64,000 nucleotides of DNA from Gammaproteobacteria bacterium (GTDB lineage Bacteria; Pseudomonadota; Gammaproteobacteria; Eutrophobiales; Eutrophobiaceae): NCBI GenBank assembly GCA_016193395.1, contig JACPSH010000017.1, positions 1 through 64,000 on the forward strand. The letters run 5' to 3'. The notes under the pieces were generated by a model, which saw nothing but the letters and a program-made list of their open reading frames with translations, searched no databases and had not been told where the DNA came from. The position numbers were made by a program, and so were the translations under genes. Shown here in pieces: positions 9,647-20,400 of this stretch. Every line of letters begins with the position of its first letter. The first letter of the stretch is position 1.

Positions 9647-10930
9647 TCAGTGCCGGTCCTCCACGTCGACGTAGTCGCGCTTGTTCGGCCCGGTATAGAT
9701 CTGCCGCGGCCGGCCGATCTTGCGGTCGGGATCGTCGTTCATCTCCTTCCACTGCGCGATCCAGCCGGGCATGCGGCCGATGGCGAACATGACCGTGAAC
9801 ATGTTGACCGGTATTCCCATTTCCTTGTACAGGATGCCGCTGTAGAAATCGACGTTCGGATACAGCTTGCGTTCGATGAAGAACGGGTCTTTCAACGCCG
9901 TCTCCTCCAGTTCCATGGCCAGCTCCAGCATCGGGTCCCGTATGCCCTTTTTGCCGAGGATGATGCTCGCCATCTCCTTCAGAATTTTCGCGCGCGGGTC
10001 GTAATTTTTGTACACGCGATGACCGAAACCCATCAACCTCACGTTGGATTTCTTGTCCTTGATCCTGGTCACGAATTCCTTGCAACTCATGCCCGACGCC
10101 CGAATCTCCTCCAGCATCTCAATCACCGCCTGGTTGGCGCCGCCGTGCAGCGGGCCCCACAGGGCGCAGATCCCCGCGCTGACCGAGGCGAACAGGTTCG
10201 CCTGGCTCGATCCCACCAGGCGCACGGTGGAGGTCGAGCAATTCTGTTCGTGGTCAGCATGAAGGATCAGGAGGATATTGAGCGCGCGCACCATGTCGGG
10301 GTCGACCTCGTAGGGCTCGGCCGGGGTGGCGAACATCATCTGCAGGAAATTGGCGCAATAGCTCAGGTTGTTCATCGGATACATCGTCGGCTGGCCAATG
10401 CTCTTCTTGTAGCTGAACGCCGCAATCGTGCGCAGCTTGGAGAGCAGCCGCGTGGCCTGCATCTCCATGTTCTCGAACGGGTTCAGTGATTCGGGATAAT
10501 AGGCGGACAGCGAACACACCATGGAGGAGAGGATCGCCATGGGATGGCCGCTGGCCGGGAAACCGTCGAAGAAATTGATGAGGTCCTCGTGGATCATGCT
10601 GTGGTAGGTCAGCAGCTTCGAGAACTTCTGCAGCTGCGCCGAAGTCGGCAGCTCGCCGTAAATCAGCAGGTAGCTGGTTTCGACGAAGGTGGAATGCTCC
10701 GCGAGCTGCTCGACGGGTATGCCGCGGTAGCGCAGGATGCCGTTTTCGCCGTCCAGGTAGGTAATGGCGCTTTTCGTCGCGCCGGTGTTCATGTAGCCCG
10801 AATCCAGGGTGATATACCCGCTCTGGGCGCGCAGCCTTGTGATATCCACGGCCTTTTCGTTCTCGGCGCCTACGACCACGGGCAGTTCGTATTCCTTGCC
10901 TTCGAGGATGAGCTTGGCTGTATCGGCCAT
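9647..10930 (-). CDS. gltA: Citrate synthase
   Basis: full-length; LLILHADHEQNCSTSTVRLVGSS, MGFGHRVYKNYDPRA. Confidence 0.97.
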   Translation of the reverse strand: MADTAKLILEGKEYELPVVVGAENEKAVDITRLRAQSGYITLDSGYMNTGATKSAITYLDGENGILRYRGIPVEQLAEHSTFVETSYLLIYGELPTSAQLQKFSKLLTYHSMIHEDLINFFDGFPASGHPMAILSSMVCSLSAYYPESLNPFENMEMQATRLLSKLRTIAAFSYKKSIGQPTMYPMNNLSYCANFLQMMFATPAEPYEVDPDMVRALNILLILHADHEQNCSTSTVRLVGSSQANLFASVSAGICALWGPLHGGANQAVIEMLEEIRASGMSCKEFVTRIKDKKSNVRLMGFGHRVYKNYDPRAKILKEMASIILGKKGIRDPMLELAMELEETALKDPFFIERKLYPNVDFYSGILYKEMGIPVNMFTVMFAIGRMPGWIAQWKEMNDDPDRKIGRPRQIYTGPNKRDYVDVEDRH

Positions 10931-11118
10931 GGTGGGTCCCCTTCCTATTGAATAGCAGAGTCTTGCCGGTCCGGCTCCGGGACCATTCTAGCAGTCCAAT
11001 GCCAAAGTCCATCACGCTGATTTGCCTCGATCCGGCGCGCGCGGAACCCCCGGTCGCTGGCGGTTCGAGGCCGGGTTTAGAATAGGCGTCGTCAAATCAG
11101 CCCGGAGGTGGGCCTGTC

Positions 11119-11502
11119 ATGGAACCCGTCGCAATCGTCACTTCAGTGATGCTCCTTCAGTACTACGTCTTCGGCGCGCTCGTCGGCCGGGCCCGCGGCC
11201 GGTTTGGGATCAAGGCGCCCGCCACCACGGGCCATCCGGATTTCGAACGCTGCTTCAGGGCGCACCAGAACGAGCTGGAACAGCTTGCCATCACGGTACC
11301 TTCGATGTGGCTGTTCGGCGCGTACATCCACGCGCTGGCCGCCGCGGGGATCGGCCTGCTGTACGTTGTTGGGCGCAGCCTGTATTTCCGCGGATACGTG
11401 GCGGAAGCATCCGGGCGCGGCCGCGGCTTCATGGTCGGCATGCTGGCGACGACGGTGCTGCTGTTTGGCGGCCTGATTGGCGCCGTCATCTCGTGGCTGT
11501 GA
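11119..11502 (+). CDS. MAPEG family protein
   Basis: RCFRAHQNELEQLAITVPSMW. Confidence 0.88.
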   Translation: MEPVAIVTSVMLLQYYVFGALVGRARGRFGIKAPATTGHPDFERCFRAHQNELEQLAITVPSMWLFGAYIHALAAAGIGLLYVVGRSLYFRGYVAEASGRGRGFMVGMLATTVLLFGGLIGAVISWL

Positions 11503-11858
11503 AGAAGGATCCTCCTGGCCGTCTCGACACGGTCGTTGCCCGAGCGAGGCGTGCGCGCGAGCAGCGCGAGCGGTCCTACCGCGAACAGGCGCTCAAGCTC
11601 TATCCCTGGGTGTGCGGGCGCTGCGGGCGCGAATTCACGCGCGCCAACCTGTCCGAGCTGACCGTGCACCACCGCGACCATGACCACGACAATAATCCGC
11701 CGGACGGCAGCAACTGGGAACTGCTCTGCCTGTATTGCCATGATGCCGAACATGCGCATCACGACGCGGGTGGGAAGGTGGCTGCAGGGCGCGGGAGCGA
11801 TGCGCCGGCCACCTACAAGCCCTTTGCGGGCCTTGCCGGCCGGCTCAGGAAGGAGTGA
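11499..11858 (+). CDS. YajD-like HNH nuclease family protein
   Basis: CGRCGREF...LTVHHRDHDHDNNPPDGSNWELLCLYCHDAEH; GTG start overlapping MAPEG stop. Confidence 0.88.
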   Translation: MKKDPPGRLDTVVARARRAREQRERSYREQALKLYPWVCGRCGREFTRANLSELTVHHRDHDHDNNPPDGSNWELLCLYCHDAEHAHHDAGGKVAAGRGSDAPATYKPFAGLAGRLRKE

Positions 11859-12277
11859 TGAACGAAATTGACGGGTCCTGCCACTGCGGGCGGATCCGCT
11901 TCCGCTTCCGCTCGCGCAGGACGCCCGCCGAGTTCCAGCTTCGCGAATGTGATTGCGGTTACTGCACACGCATCCGGGGCATCTACGCCTCGGATCCGCA
12001 CGGCGAACTGAATGTGCAGATCGCCGGTCGCGTCACGCCATACCGGTTTGGGACAAAGACGGCGGAGTTCTACGCCTGCGCCGGGTGCGGCATCATGCCG
12101 CTCGTGGTGAGCCGCATCCAGGACCGCGATTATGCCGTGGTCAACGCGCGCTGCGCGGAGGGTTTCGCGCCGTTTCTCGGGTCTGCGAAACCCATGAGTT
12201 ACGGGGCGGAGACAGCCGAGGCAAGGTTGGCGAGGCGCAGGCGCCACTGGATCCCCGCGGTAAGGAGTCCATCGTGA
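11855..12277 (+). CDS. GFA-like (CENP-V/GFA domain) protein
   Basis: [12 protein letters not shown]...[11 protein letters not shown], cysteine pattern. Confidence 0.8.
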   Translation: MMNEIDGSCHCGRIRFRFRSRRTPAEFQLRECDCGYCTRIRGIYASDPHGELNVQIAGRVTPYRFGTKTAEFYACAGCGIMPLVVSRIQDRDYAVVNARCAEGFAPFLGSAKPMSYGAETAEARLARRRRHWIPAVRSPS

Positions 12278-13584
12278 GAATTCTTTCCGCAGTCCTGATG
12301 TGGCTGGGCCTCACCGCGTCCGTTCCGGCCGCGGAATACGTTTTGCACGCCGGCCGGCTCATCGACGTCGAGGCGAAACAGGTGCTCGAGAAGATGACGG
12401 TCGTCGTGATGGACAACCGCATCAGCGCAGTGCAGGGCGGCTTCAAGTCTCCCGGACCCGGCCAGGAGCTGATCGATCTGAAGGATCAAACGCTGATGCC
12501 GGGCCTGATGGACATGCACACGCACATCACGGGAGAACATTCGCCGCAGTCCTATACGGAACGCTTTTTCATGGGGCCGGCCGATGTGACGCTGCGCGCC
12601 ACGGTGTACGCGGAGCGCACGCTGCTGGCGGGATTCACGACGGTCCGCGATCTCGGCGAGGACGAGTCTGGGGTTTCGGTCGCCCTTCGCAACGCGATCG
12701 GCAAGGGTCTGATCCAGGGACCGCGCATTTTTACGGCGGCGACCGCGATCGCGACGACCGGCGGGCATGCCGATCCTACCAACGGTTGGCGCCGCGAACT
12801 CATGGGTGATCCCGGGCCGGCGGAGGGCGTCATCAACGGTGTCGATGATGCGCGAAAGGCCGTGCGCCAGCGCTACAAGGAAGGGGCCGATCTGATCAAG
12901 CTTACTGTTACGGGCGGCGTGCTCAGCCTGGCGAAGAGCGGGCAGAATCCGCAGTTCACGGACGAGGAGATCCGTGCCATCGTGGAGACGGCCCGGGACT
13001 ACGATTTCACGGTCGCGATCCATGCGCACGGGACCGAGGGCATGAAACGCGCGATCCGCGCCGGCGTCACCTCCGTGGAACATGGCACCTACATGGATGA
13101 CGAGGCCATGCAGTTGATGAAGGAGCACGGCACCTGGTACGTGCCGACCATCTCCGCCGGGAAATTTGTGGCGAAAATGGCGGAACAGGAGGGTTATTTC
13201 CCGGACGTTGTTCGGCCGAAGGCGGCGGCCATCGGCCCCCAGATCCAGGCGACGTTCGCGAAGGCATACCGGGCCGGCGTGAAGATCGCCTTCGGCACGG
13301 ACACGGGCGTCTCCCCGCACGGACAGAACGCCGCGGAATTCGAATACATGGTGGAAGCCGGGATGCCGGCGCTGGACGCGATCCAGTCGGCCACTTTGAA
13401 CGCGGCGATGCTGCTGCGCCAGGAGGGCGAATTGGGCGCGGTTGCGCCGGGCAGGCTGGCCGATCTGGTCGCCGTGCGCGGTGATCCAATCCGCAATATA
13501 TCCGCCATGAAGGAGGTGGCCTTTGTAATGAAGGACGGTATCATCTACAAGAAGGATGGCCGCATCAATGCGGCCCCACGCTAA
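12274..13584 (+). CDS. Secreted metal-dependent amidohydrolase
   Basis: signal peptide; [39 protein letters not shown]. Confidence 0.9.
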   Translation: MRILSAVLMWLGLTASVPAAEYVLHAGRLIDVEAKQVLEKMTVVVMDNRISAVQGGFKSPGPGQELIDLKDQTLMPGLMDMHTHITGEHSPQSYTERFFMGPADVTLRATVYAERTLLAGFTTVRDLGEDESGVSVALRNAIGKGLIQGPRIFTAATAIATTGGHADPTNGWRRELMGDPGPAEGVINGVDDARKAVRQRYKEGADLIKLTVTGGVLSLAKSGQNPQFTDEEIRAIVETARDYDFTVAIHAHGTEGMKRAIRAGVTSVEHGTYMDDEAMQLMKEHGTWYVPTISAGKFVAKMAEQEGYFPDVVRPKAAAIGPQIQATFAKAYRAGVKIAFGTDTGVSPHGQNAAEFEYMVEAGMPALDAIQSATLNAAMLLRQEGELGAVAPGRLADLVAVRGDPIRNISAMKEVAFVMKDGIIYKKDGRINAAPR

Positions 13585-13588
13585 CAGG

Positions 13589-13615
13589 TTGATGCAAAAC
13601 TCGATTTTGCATCAA
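13589..13615 (+). terminator. Hairpin (11-bp perfect arms) after amidohydrolase gene
   Basis: TTGATGCAAAA-CTCGA-TTTTGCATCAA. Confidence 0.5.
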
Positions 13616-13675
13616 TTTGCTGACCCGCTAACCGGTCTGAAACGATTTGTCGTGCCGCCATCAAGGGAGAAATCA

Positions 13676-14599
13676 ATGCACATTCCGACCCGCCGCCGGA
13701 TCCTGCCGGCCATCTTCATCCTGTTGGGTATGGTGGCCGGTCCGGCTACCGCACAGGAGGAGGACCGCTTCAAGAATGTCCAGATCGAGACCATCCAGGT
13801 CGCCGAAGGCGTTTACATGCTGGTCGGCGAAGGCGGCAACATCGGCGTGTCCGCTGGAGAAGACGGCGTTTTCCTGATCGACGACCAGTTCGCGCCGCTG
13901 ACCGGGAAGATCAAGGCCGCCGTCGCAAAGATCTCCGACAAGCCCGTCCGCTTCGTGCTGAATACGCACTGGCACGGCGACCACACCGGCGGCAATGAAA
14001 ACCTCGGCAAGGAAGGCGTGGTGATCGTCGCGCATGACAACGTATTTTCGCGCATGGCGAAGGAGAACTTCATGGAGGCCTTCAACCTGCGCGTGCCGCC
14101 CGCGCCGAAGGCGGCCCTGCCGGTGATCAGCTTCAACGATACCGTGACCTTTCATCTGAACAGCGAGGAGATCCATACCCGGCATTACGCCCGCGCCCAT
14201 ACGGACGGCGACAGCGTCGTGCATTTCCGCGGTCGCAACGTCGTTCACACCGGCGATATCTTCTTCAACCAGAGCTACCCGCTCATCGACGTCAGCAGCG
14301 GGGGGTCAATCGATGGCGTCATCGCCTCGGTCAAGGACCTGCTCACCTGGATCGACGGCAAGGCGAAGATCATCCCCGGCCATGGTCCGCTGGCGGATCG
14401 CAAGGCGCTCGAGGGCTATCTCGAATTTCTGACCACCGTCCGCGCGCGCATCGGCGACCTGATCGACGAGGGCCGGACGCTGGAGGAGGCCGTGGCGGCC
14501 AGGCCGTTGGCCGATTTTGACGCCACGCTGGGCAAGGGGTTTCTGACCACGGACCGATTCGTGGAGATCATTTACAAGGGTCTTGCGGCGAAACCGTGA
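13676..14599 (+). CDS. Secreted MBL-fold metallo-hydrolase
   Basis: VLNTHWHGDHTGGN, signal peptide. Confidence 0.92.
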   Translation: MHIPTRRRILPAIFILLGMVAGPATAQEEDRFKNVQIETIQVAEGVYMLVGEGGNIGVSAGEDGVFLIDDQFAPLTGKIKAAVAKISDKPVRFVLNTHWHGDHTGGNENLGKEGVVIVAHDNVFSRMAKENFMEAFNLRVPPAPKAALPVISFNDTVTFHLNSEEIHTRHYARAHTDGDSVVHFRGRNVVHTGDIFFNQSYPLIDVSSGGSIDGVIASVKDLLTWIDGKAKIIPGHGPLADRKALEGYLEFLTTVRARIGDLIDEGRTLEEAVAARPLADFDATLGKGFLTTDRFVEIIYKGLAAKP

Positions 14600-14633
14600 C
14601 GATCCCGAGTTAATCTCCGGAGGACGTAATGCA

Positions 14634-15329
14634 ATGAGACTGGCGGTGCTGTACGTGGGCAACCGGAATTATTCCTCATGGTCGATGCGCGGCTCGCTGC
14701 TCGCGCGCCTGAGCGGCCTCGAATTCCAGGAGGAAGTGATCCCGCTGTACACGGCGGAGGGGCGCGAGCGCCTGCTCGCGATCAGCCCCTCAGGACGCGT
14801 GCCGTGCCTGCACATCGAAGGCCTGCGTATCTGGGATTCGCTGGCGATCGCCGAGTTCCTGCACGAGCGCTTCCCAGCCGCCGGGATCTGGCCGGCGGAT
14901 CCGGCCGGGCGCGCGCTGGCGCGCTGCATCTGCGCGGAGATGCACTCCGGCTTCACGGGGATCCGCGGCACGCTTTCGATGGACATGCGCGCCTCGCGCC
15001 CGAAGACCGACCTGCCGGAAGTCTTGCGCTCCGAGATTCGGCGCATCGAGTCGATCTGGCGCGACTGCCGGGAGCGGTACGCGGCGCAGGGCGACTTCCT
15101 GTTCGGCGCGTGGTCGGGCGCGGACTGCTTCTTCGCGCCGGTGGTGAGCCGGTTCCGCACCTACGGCGTGGAACTGAACGGCGCGTCGCGTCGCTATGCC
15201 GATGCCGTGTGGGTGCGGCCGGAGGTGCAGGATTGGGCGCAGGCCGCGGCCGCGGAGCCATGGGAACTGGATTACAGCCATCCGGGCGGCGTGCGTGTCC
15301 GGGAGATCGCTGTCACGGGGAGGGTTTGA
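14634..15329 (+). CDS. Glutathione S-transferase family protein
   Basis: LYVGNRNYSSWSMRGSLLARLSGLEFQE...SGRVPCLHIEGLRIWDSLAIAEFLHE. Confidence 0.9.
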   Translation: MRLAVLYVGNRNYSSWSMRGSLLARLSGLEFQEEVIPLYTAEGRERLLAISPSGRVPCLHIEGLRIWDSLAIAEFLHERFPAAGIWPADPAGRALARCICAEMHSGFTGIRGTLSMDMRASRPKTDLPEVLRSEIRRIESIWRDCRERYAAQGDFLFGAWSGADCFFAPVVSRFRTYGVELNGASRRYADAVWVRPEVQDWAQAAAAEPWELDYSHPGGVRVREIAVTGRV

Positions 15330-15330
15330 G

Positions 15331-16062
15331 ATGAACAAGGTCATCGACCGGCTGGGCGGCAAGAGCCACATCCTGAAGACGGCTTACATGCTGTTCGCCC
15401 TGCTCGGGCTGATGTCGGTCTCGGCGTCCTTCATACTCGGCTTCCGCTTCGACCCCGCGGCGCCGGCCGGCAATGTTCTCTACAACATCGAGCTCTACGT
15501 CGTCTTCATCGCGGTGCACATCGTCATGACCATGCCGGCCTTCAAGCGCATCGTCTACCGCGATCCCGCCGGCACGCCCGCCGAGCGGCGAATTTACGTT
15601 GCGGTTTCCGTTATCACCTGGCTCGCCGTGTATTGGCTGCACAAGCCGGTGCCCGGGTTCGGGGTCTGGGCGGGGCCGGGATGGATGGTGTTCCTGGGCC
15701 TGTGCGGCATCCTGCTGGCGCTGGTCGCGTTCTTCGAGTTTGCGACCATCGAGCGCCTGTGCATGCTCGTTGCCGTCCCGGGCTACGAGCTTTCGCATAC
15801 GACCGGGATGGAATCGCCGCTCATGACCGAGGGTTCGTACGCGCAGGTCCGGCACCCGATGTACCGCGCATTCTTCTACCTGGCGGCATCCTCGTTGATC
15901 ATGCACCCTAATACCGGGCAGCTGCTGTTCGCGCTCATGGTGTGGCTGTCCTTCATCGTGTTCATCCCGTTCGAGGAGCGCCAGCTCGTCAAGGCGCGTG
16001 GTGCGCAGTACCTCGAATACCGGGCGCGCGTGCCGTACCGCGTATTCCGCGGGATCTGGTAG
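15331..16062 (+). CDS. NnrU/isoprenylcysteine methyltransferase-like membrane protein
   Basis: multi-TM; SYAQVRHPMYRAFFYLAASSLI...FIPFEERQLVKARGAQYLEYRARVPYRVF. Confidence 0.75.
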   Translation: MNKVIDRLGGKSHILKTAYMLFALLGLMSVSASFILGFRFDPAAPAGNVLYNIELYVVFIAVHIVMTMPAFKRIVYRDPAGTPAERRIYVAVSVITWLAVYWLHKPVPGFGVWAGPGWMVFLGLCGILLALVAFFEFATIERLCMLVAVPGYELSHTTGMESPLMTEGSYAQVRHPMYRAFFYLAASSLIMHPNTGQLLFALMVWLSFIVFIPFEERQLVKARGAQYLEYRARVPYRVFRGIW

Positions 16063-16081
16063 GTCGCGCCGTTCCGTGCCG

Positions 16082-16576
16082 ATGCGCACGGCAGTGGAGG
16101 GCCTGTCGTTGCGTTTCGCGGACGCCGCAGATGTTCCGCTCATCCTCGTCCTGATCCGCGAACTTGCGGAGTACGAACGACTTAGCCAGGAAGTAGTGGC
16201 GACTGAGGCGCTACTTCGCGAGACGCTGTTCGGAACGCGCCCGGTGGCGGAGGTGATCATTGCGACTTACGGCGCCGAGCCCGCGGGGTTCGCGCTGTAC
16301 TTTCACAGCTATTCGACTTTTCTCGGCCGGCCGGGTATTTACCTCGAAGACCTGTTTGTGCGTCCGCACCTGCGTGGCCGGGGCATCGGCCGCGCGCTGT
16401 TCGTCTGCCTTGCACAGATCGCGCGCCAGCGCGGCTGCGGCCGGCTCGAATGGTCCGTGCTCGACTGGAACGAACCCGCGATCCGGTTCTACGAGTCGCT
16501 GGGCGCGAAACCGCTCGACGACTGGACCACCTACCGCGTGACCGGCGCCGCTATGGAGGAACTGGCGAACCAATGA
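16082..16576 (+). CDS. GNAT family N-acetyltransferase
   Basis: LEDLFVRPHLRGRGIGRALFVCLAQIA. Confidence 0.92.
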   Translation: MRTAVEGLSLRFADAADVPLILVLIRELAEYERLSQEVVATEALLRETLFGTRPVAEVIIATYGAEPAGFALYFHSYSTFLGRPGIYLEDLFVRPHLRGRGIGRALFVCLAQIARQRGCGRLEWSVLDWNEPAIRFYESLGAKPLDDWTTYRVTGAAMEELANQ

Positions 16577-16631
16577 GTCGTGTGTCGGCCGGGTCCTGTC
16601 ACCGCCTGCCGTACAGTGCATGGCCGCCAAT

Positions 16632-16725
16632 CCGGTAGTGCCGCCGCGGACACGCCGTGAATACATCCCTGTAAGCTCGCGTTCGGCCATCCCTGGCCTC
16701 ACACGGTCCGCCTCGGCACTACCGG
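16632..16725. repeat. Inverted-repeat-bounded intergenic element (12-bp perfect arms)
   Basis: CCGGTAGTGCCG...CGGCACTACCGG; contains TACATCCCTGTA, shared with 44150-44281. Confidence 0.65.
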
Positions 16726-16829
16726 ACCGGCGGCTCATGCCACCTTCGATCTTTGCGGTGGTTCGTCCGGGTTTACCCGCCCGGCATAAGCCTGTGTTGG
16801 AGGGCGTGGCTGTGTTATAAGCTCACCCG

Positions 16830-17888
16830 GTGAGCATTCCCCTCCCGTCGGAAATCCCCGTCGAGCGACGCGACCTGCGGAAAACCGGGATCCATCCGGA
16901 TCACTGGTATCCGCTGCTGCGTTCGCGGCGCCTGAAGCCGGGCCGGGCTGCCGGCGTGACCTTCGCCGGGGAACCGATCGTGCTCGTGCGTACCGCGACG
17001 GGCCGCCTGTATGCGCTCGAAGACCGCTGCGCGCACCGCCAGGTGCCGCTGCACGCGGGCGTCGTGAACGGCGAGTGCATCCAGTGCTGTTATCACGGCT
17101 GGACTTACGATCACGCGGGCCACTGCGTCAACGTTCCCTACGTCGGAAAAAGCGAATCGGTGCCGCGCGGCGTGCGCAGTTATCCGTGTCGCGAAGCCTA
17201 TGGATTGATCTACGTATTTCCCGGCCGTCCGGAGCGCGCGCAGTCCGCGCCGTTCCCCGATGTGCCGGCCTGGCGCGACCGCCGCTACAAGACGCGCTAC
17301 CTCGATCATGAAGTCGAATGCCATTACTCTTTCCTGCACGAGAACCTGATGGACATGAACCACCAGTTCCTGCACCGGCGCATCATGGCCAGCATCCGCA
17401 CCGGTTTCCTCGGCATGCGCGAGGGCGAGGATTGGGTCGAAGTGGATTATACGTTCGCCCGCCAGGGTCGGCAGCCGGTGGGGGAGAAGTTCATGCTGGG
17501 CCGGCGGCCCGATCCGAATGCTGTGCGGCCGCAGGACCTGATGACGGTACGCACCCAGTACCCGCACCAGACCCTGAAATTCTGGACCGCCGGCAGCGCG
17601 GACCCGGCGCTCGATCTGTGGATCACCTATGTGCCGATCGACCGCGAGCAGCGCCGCAACCACACCTACGCGCTGATGAATATCCGCCGGCCGGGTGTCC
17701 CCGGCCTGATGGAGCTGCTGTGGCCGTTCATCGTCTGGTTCACGAACGGCATCTTCGCGGAGGACAAGCGGGTCGTGGAAATGGAGCAGGACGCCTTCGA
17801 CGCGCAGGGGGCCGACTGGAACCAGGAAATTTTCCCCGTCATACAGCAGGTCCGCGCGCTGCTGCTGCGAAAGGGCGTTCCTCTCTGA
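16830..17888 (+). CDS. Rieske [2Fe-2S] aromatic ring-hydroxylating oxygenase
   Basis: CAHRQVPLHAGVVNGECIQCCYHGWTYD. Confidence 0.92.
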   Translation: MSIPLPSEIPVERRDLRKTGIHPDHWYPLLRSRRLKPGRAAGVTFAGEPIVLVRTATGRLYALEDRCAHRQVPLHAGVVNGECIQCCYHGWTYDHAGHCVNVPYVGKSESVPRGVRSYPCREAYGLIYVFPGRPERAQSAPFPDVPAWRDRRYKTRYLDHEVECHYSFLHENLMDMNHQFLHRRIMASIRTGFLGMREGEDWVEVDYTFARQGRQPVGEKFMLGRRPDPNAVRPQDLMTVRTQYPHQTLKFWTAGSADPALDLWITYVPIDREQRRNHTYALMNIRRPGVPGLMELLWPFIVWFTNGIFAEDKRVVEMEQDAFDAQGADWNQEIFPVIQQVRALLLRKGVPL

Positions 17889-18115
17889 CTCCCCCGAGCG
17901 CCTGGGCCGTCTCCGGCGCCTGCTAGGAAAAAAATTGCCTCTCCCGCGAGGGGAGAGGCGAATGGGGGGGAGGTCACTGCAATAAATCCGTTGAAGGATT
18001 CACACAGTCTGACCCCCGTTCCGTGGAATGGTTCGCGCGGGAAATGTGGAAAGATTGTGCAGGCGAAAACTGCTAGATTGCGCCGTCACCCGCAGTGGCC
18101 GGGTCGCGGCGCTCC

Positions 18116-19594
18116 ATGCATTTCAGCATCAAGTACAAAATCCTCCTCACGCTGATCACCGCCATCGCGATGGTCATCGGCGGGATGTGGTTGTTCACGA
18201 AACTGAGTTTCGAGCGCGGCTTCGTGAATTACGTCCGGTCCATGGACGAGGAGGTACAGTCGAGGCTCGTGCAGGCGCTCGCTCGAGAGTACCGGAACGA
18301 GGGCAGCTGGGATGCCCTGCGCGATAATCCACGCCGCTGGCGCGAATTCCAGATCGAAAGCCTTGCGCATGCCGGCGCGCCCAGGATGGCGTGGCGATTC
18401 CCCATGGATCCGGGCCATGACGTTATCCATTTCATCAGCCATGACGCTTTGCCCATGCCGCCGCCGCACCCCGGCGCGAAATTCGAGCGGCGTGTTGGCC
18501 GTTTCGGGCCGTTCGGAGCGCGCATGCTGCTGCTCGATGCGGACAAGGAGCCACTGTCTGGGAACGTGCAACCCGAGGAAGCGTTGAAAATGACGCCCAT
18601 CGTCGTGGACGGCGCCACGGTCGGCTACCTGGCCATGCGGCCGATCCCCCCAATGGGCGAAGCGCGCGAGATGCATTTCTCCGAGCGGCAGGCGCACGCC
18701 TTCATGCTCATCGCGCTCATCACCATGGTGGTCTCGATCCTGCTGGCGCTGCCCGTGTCGCGGCAACTGGTCAAACCGATCCGCGCGCTATCGGAGGCCA
18801 CGCGCAAACTCGCCGCGGGCAGCTACGACACGCGCATCGATGTGGGCAGCCGCGACGAACTGGGGCAACTGGCGCGCGACTTCAACAGCCTGGCGAAGAC
18901 GCTGGGGCAGAACGAAGTATCGCGCCGCCAGTGGATCGCGGACATCTCTCATGAATTGCGCACCCCGCTTTCGATCCTGCAGGGCGAGATCGAGGCCATG
19001 CAGGATGGCCTGCGCCCATGCACGCCGGAGCGGCTGGCGGCGCTGCATGGCGAAACGCTGAATCTCGCGCGTCTGGTCAACGACCTGTACGAACTTTCGC
19101 TGTCGGACATCGGGGCGCTGAGCTACCAGAAGCAGCGGCTCGACTTGCGCACGCTGCTGGAGACCAGCCTGCAGGCGCACCGGGACGAATTCGCCGGGAA
19201 GAATATCGCGCTTGAATTCAGCGCGGATCCCGGGCTCGAAGCCCGCGTCTTCGGCGATCCGGACCGGTTGCAGCAACTGTTTTTGAACCTGCTCGGGAAT
19301 TCCCTGCGCTACACGGATCCCGGCGGCAAGGTGGCAGTGTCCCTCGCGGTGCGGGATGGGCATGCCGTGATCGACGTCCAGGACTCCGCGCCCGGCGTTG
19401 CGGAGGAACACCTGCCGCGGCTGTTCGAGCGGCTTTACCGGGTGGATCCCTCGCGGAGTCGCGAGACGGGCGGCGCCGGGCTGGGTCTCGCGATCTGCAG
19501 GAATATCGTCGAGGCGCACGACGGGCGCATCGATGCGCGCGCATCGAATCTGGGCGGGCTCTGGGTGCAGCTCGTCCTCCCGCTCGAAGCCTAA
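18116..19594 (+). CDS. Sensor histidine kinase (BaeS-like)
   Basis: TM-HAMP-HisKA (ISHELRTPLSILQGEIEAMQDG)-HATPase. Confidence 0.92.
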   Translation: MHFSIKYKILLTLITAIAMVIGGMWLFTKLSFERGFVNYVRSMDEEVQSRLVQALAREYRNEGSWDALRDNPRRWREFQIESLAHAGAPRMAWRFPMDPGHDVIHFISHDALPMPPPHPGAKFERRVGRFGPFGARMLLLDADKEPLSGNVQPEEALKMTPIVVDGATVGYLAMRPIPPMGEAREMHFSERQAHAFMLIALITMVVSILLALPVSRQLVKPIRALSEATRKLAAGSYDTRIDVGSRDELGQLARDFNSLAKTLGQNEVSRRQWIADISHELRTPLSILQGEIEAMQDGLRPCTPERLAALHGETLNLARLVNDLYELSLSDIGALSYQKQRLDLRTLLETSLQAHRDEFAGKNIALEFSADPGLEARVFGDPDRLQQLFLNLLGNSLRYTDPGGKVAVSLAVRDGHAVIDVQDSAPGVAEEHLPRLFERLYRVDPSRSRETGGAGLGLAICRNIVEAHDGRIDARASNLGGLWVQLVLPLEA

Positions 19595-19603
19595 GGGCAA
19601 CGC

Positions 19604-20281
19604 GTGATCGCGCAGCGCATCCTGATCGTGGAGGACGAGAAGTCGCTTGCCAACCTGCTGCGCGACTACCTGGGGCAGGCGGGATACGAGGCCGCCTGCA
19701 TTCACAACGGGCTCGAGGCCGTGCCGGCGATCCGGGAACAGTCCCCGGACCTGGTCCTGCTCGACATCATGTTGCCCGGCAGGGACGGCATGGCAGTGTG
19801 CCGGGACGTGCGCGGTTTTTCCAACGTGCCCATCATCATGATTACGGCGCGCGTGGAGGAAATTGACCGCCTGCTGGGCCTGGAACTGGGCGCGGACGAT
19901 TATGTCTGCAAGCCGTTCAGCCCGCGGGAGGTGGTCGCCCGCGTCAAGGCGGTGCTTCGCCGCGCAAGGGACGTTTCGGCGGACGCTGCGGCGGACATTG
20001 AGCTCGATGAATCGCGGTTCCAGGCCCGCCTGCACGGGCGCAAACTCGATCTCACGGCGGTGGAGTTCAAATTGCTGCAGATCCTGTCTTCGGCGCCCGG
20101 GCGGATCTATACCCGCGGGCAATTGATGCAGAGGATGTATCCGGATCGGCGCATCGTCAGCGACCGCACGATCGACAGCCACATCAAGAAGCTGCGCCGC
20201 AAGCTCGGCTCCGCCTCACCCGGGGAAGAGGCGATCCACTCCGTGTACGGCGTCGGCTACAAGTTCGAGTTGGAGAATTGA
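19604..20281 (+). CDS. OmpR-family response regulator (BaeR-like)
   Basis: ILIVEDEKSLANLLRDYL...VLLDIMLPGRDG; winged-helix C-terminus. Confidence 0.93.
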   Translation: MIAQRILIVEDEKSLANLLRDYLGQAGYEAACIHNGLEAVPAIREQSPDLVLLDIMLPGRDGMAVCRDVRGFSNVPIIMITARVEEIDRLLGLELGADDYVCKPFSPREVVARVKAVLRRARDVSADAAADIELDESRFQARLHGRKLDLTAVEFKLLQILSSAPGRIYTRGQLMQRMYPDRRIVSDRTIDSHIKKLRRKLGSASPGEEAIHSVYGVGYKFELEN

Positions 20282-20400
20282 TCCATCACAAGGATTTCCC
20301 ATCTTCTTCCGCAATTCTTCCACGTTCATTGGCTAAGCTCTGACTACCGGCCCCGAATTCCCGGCTGGGATGCGGGGCACCCACCACAGGAGAGACAAAT

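Noticed and set aside
17938-17962. GCCTCTCCC-GCGA-GGGGAGAGGC hairpin as novel element
   Set aside because: Ordinary terminator-like hairpin with A-run upstream; common intergenic feature.
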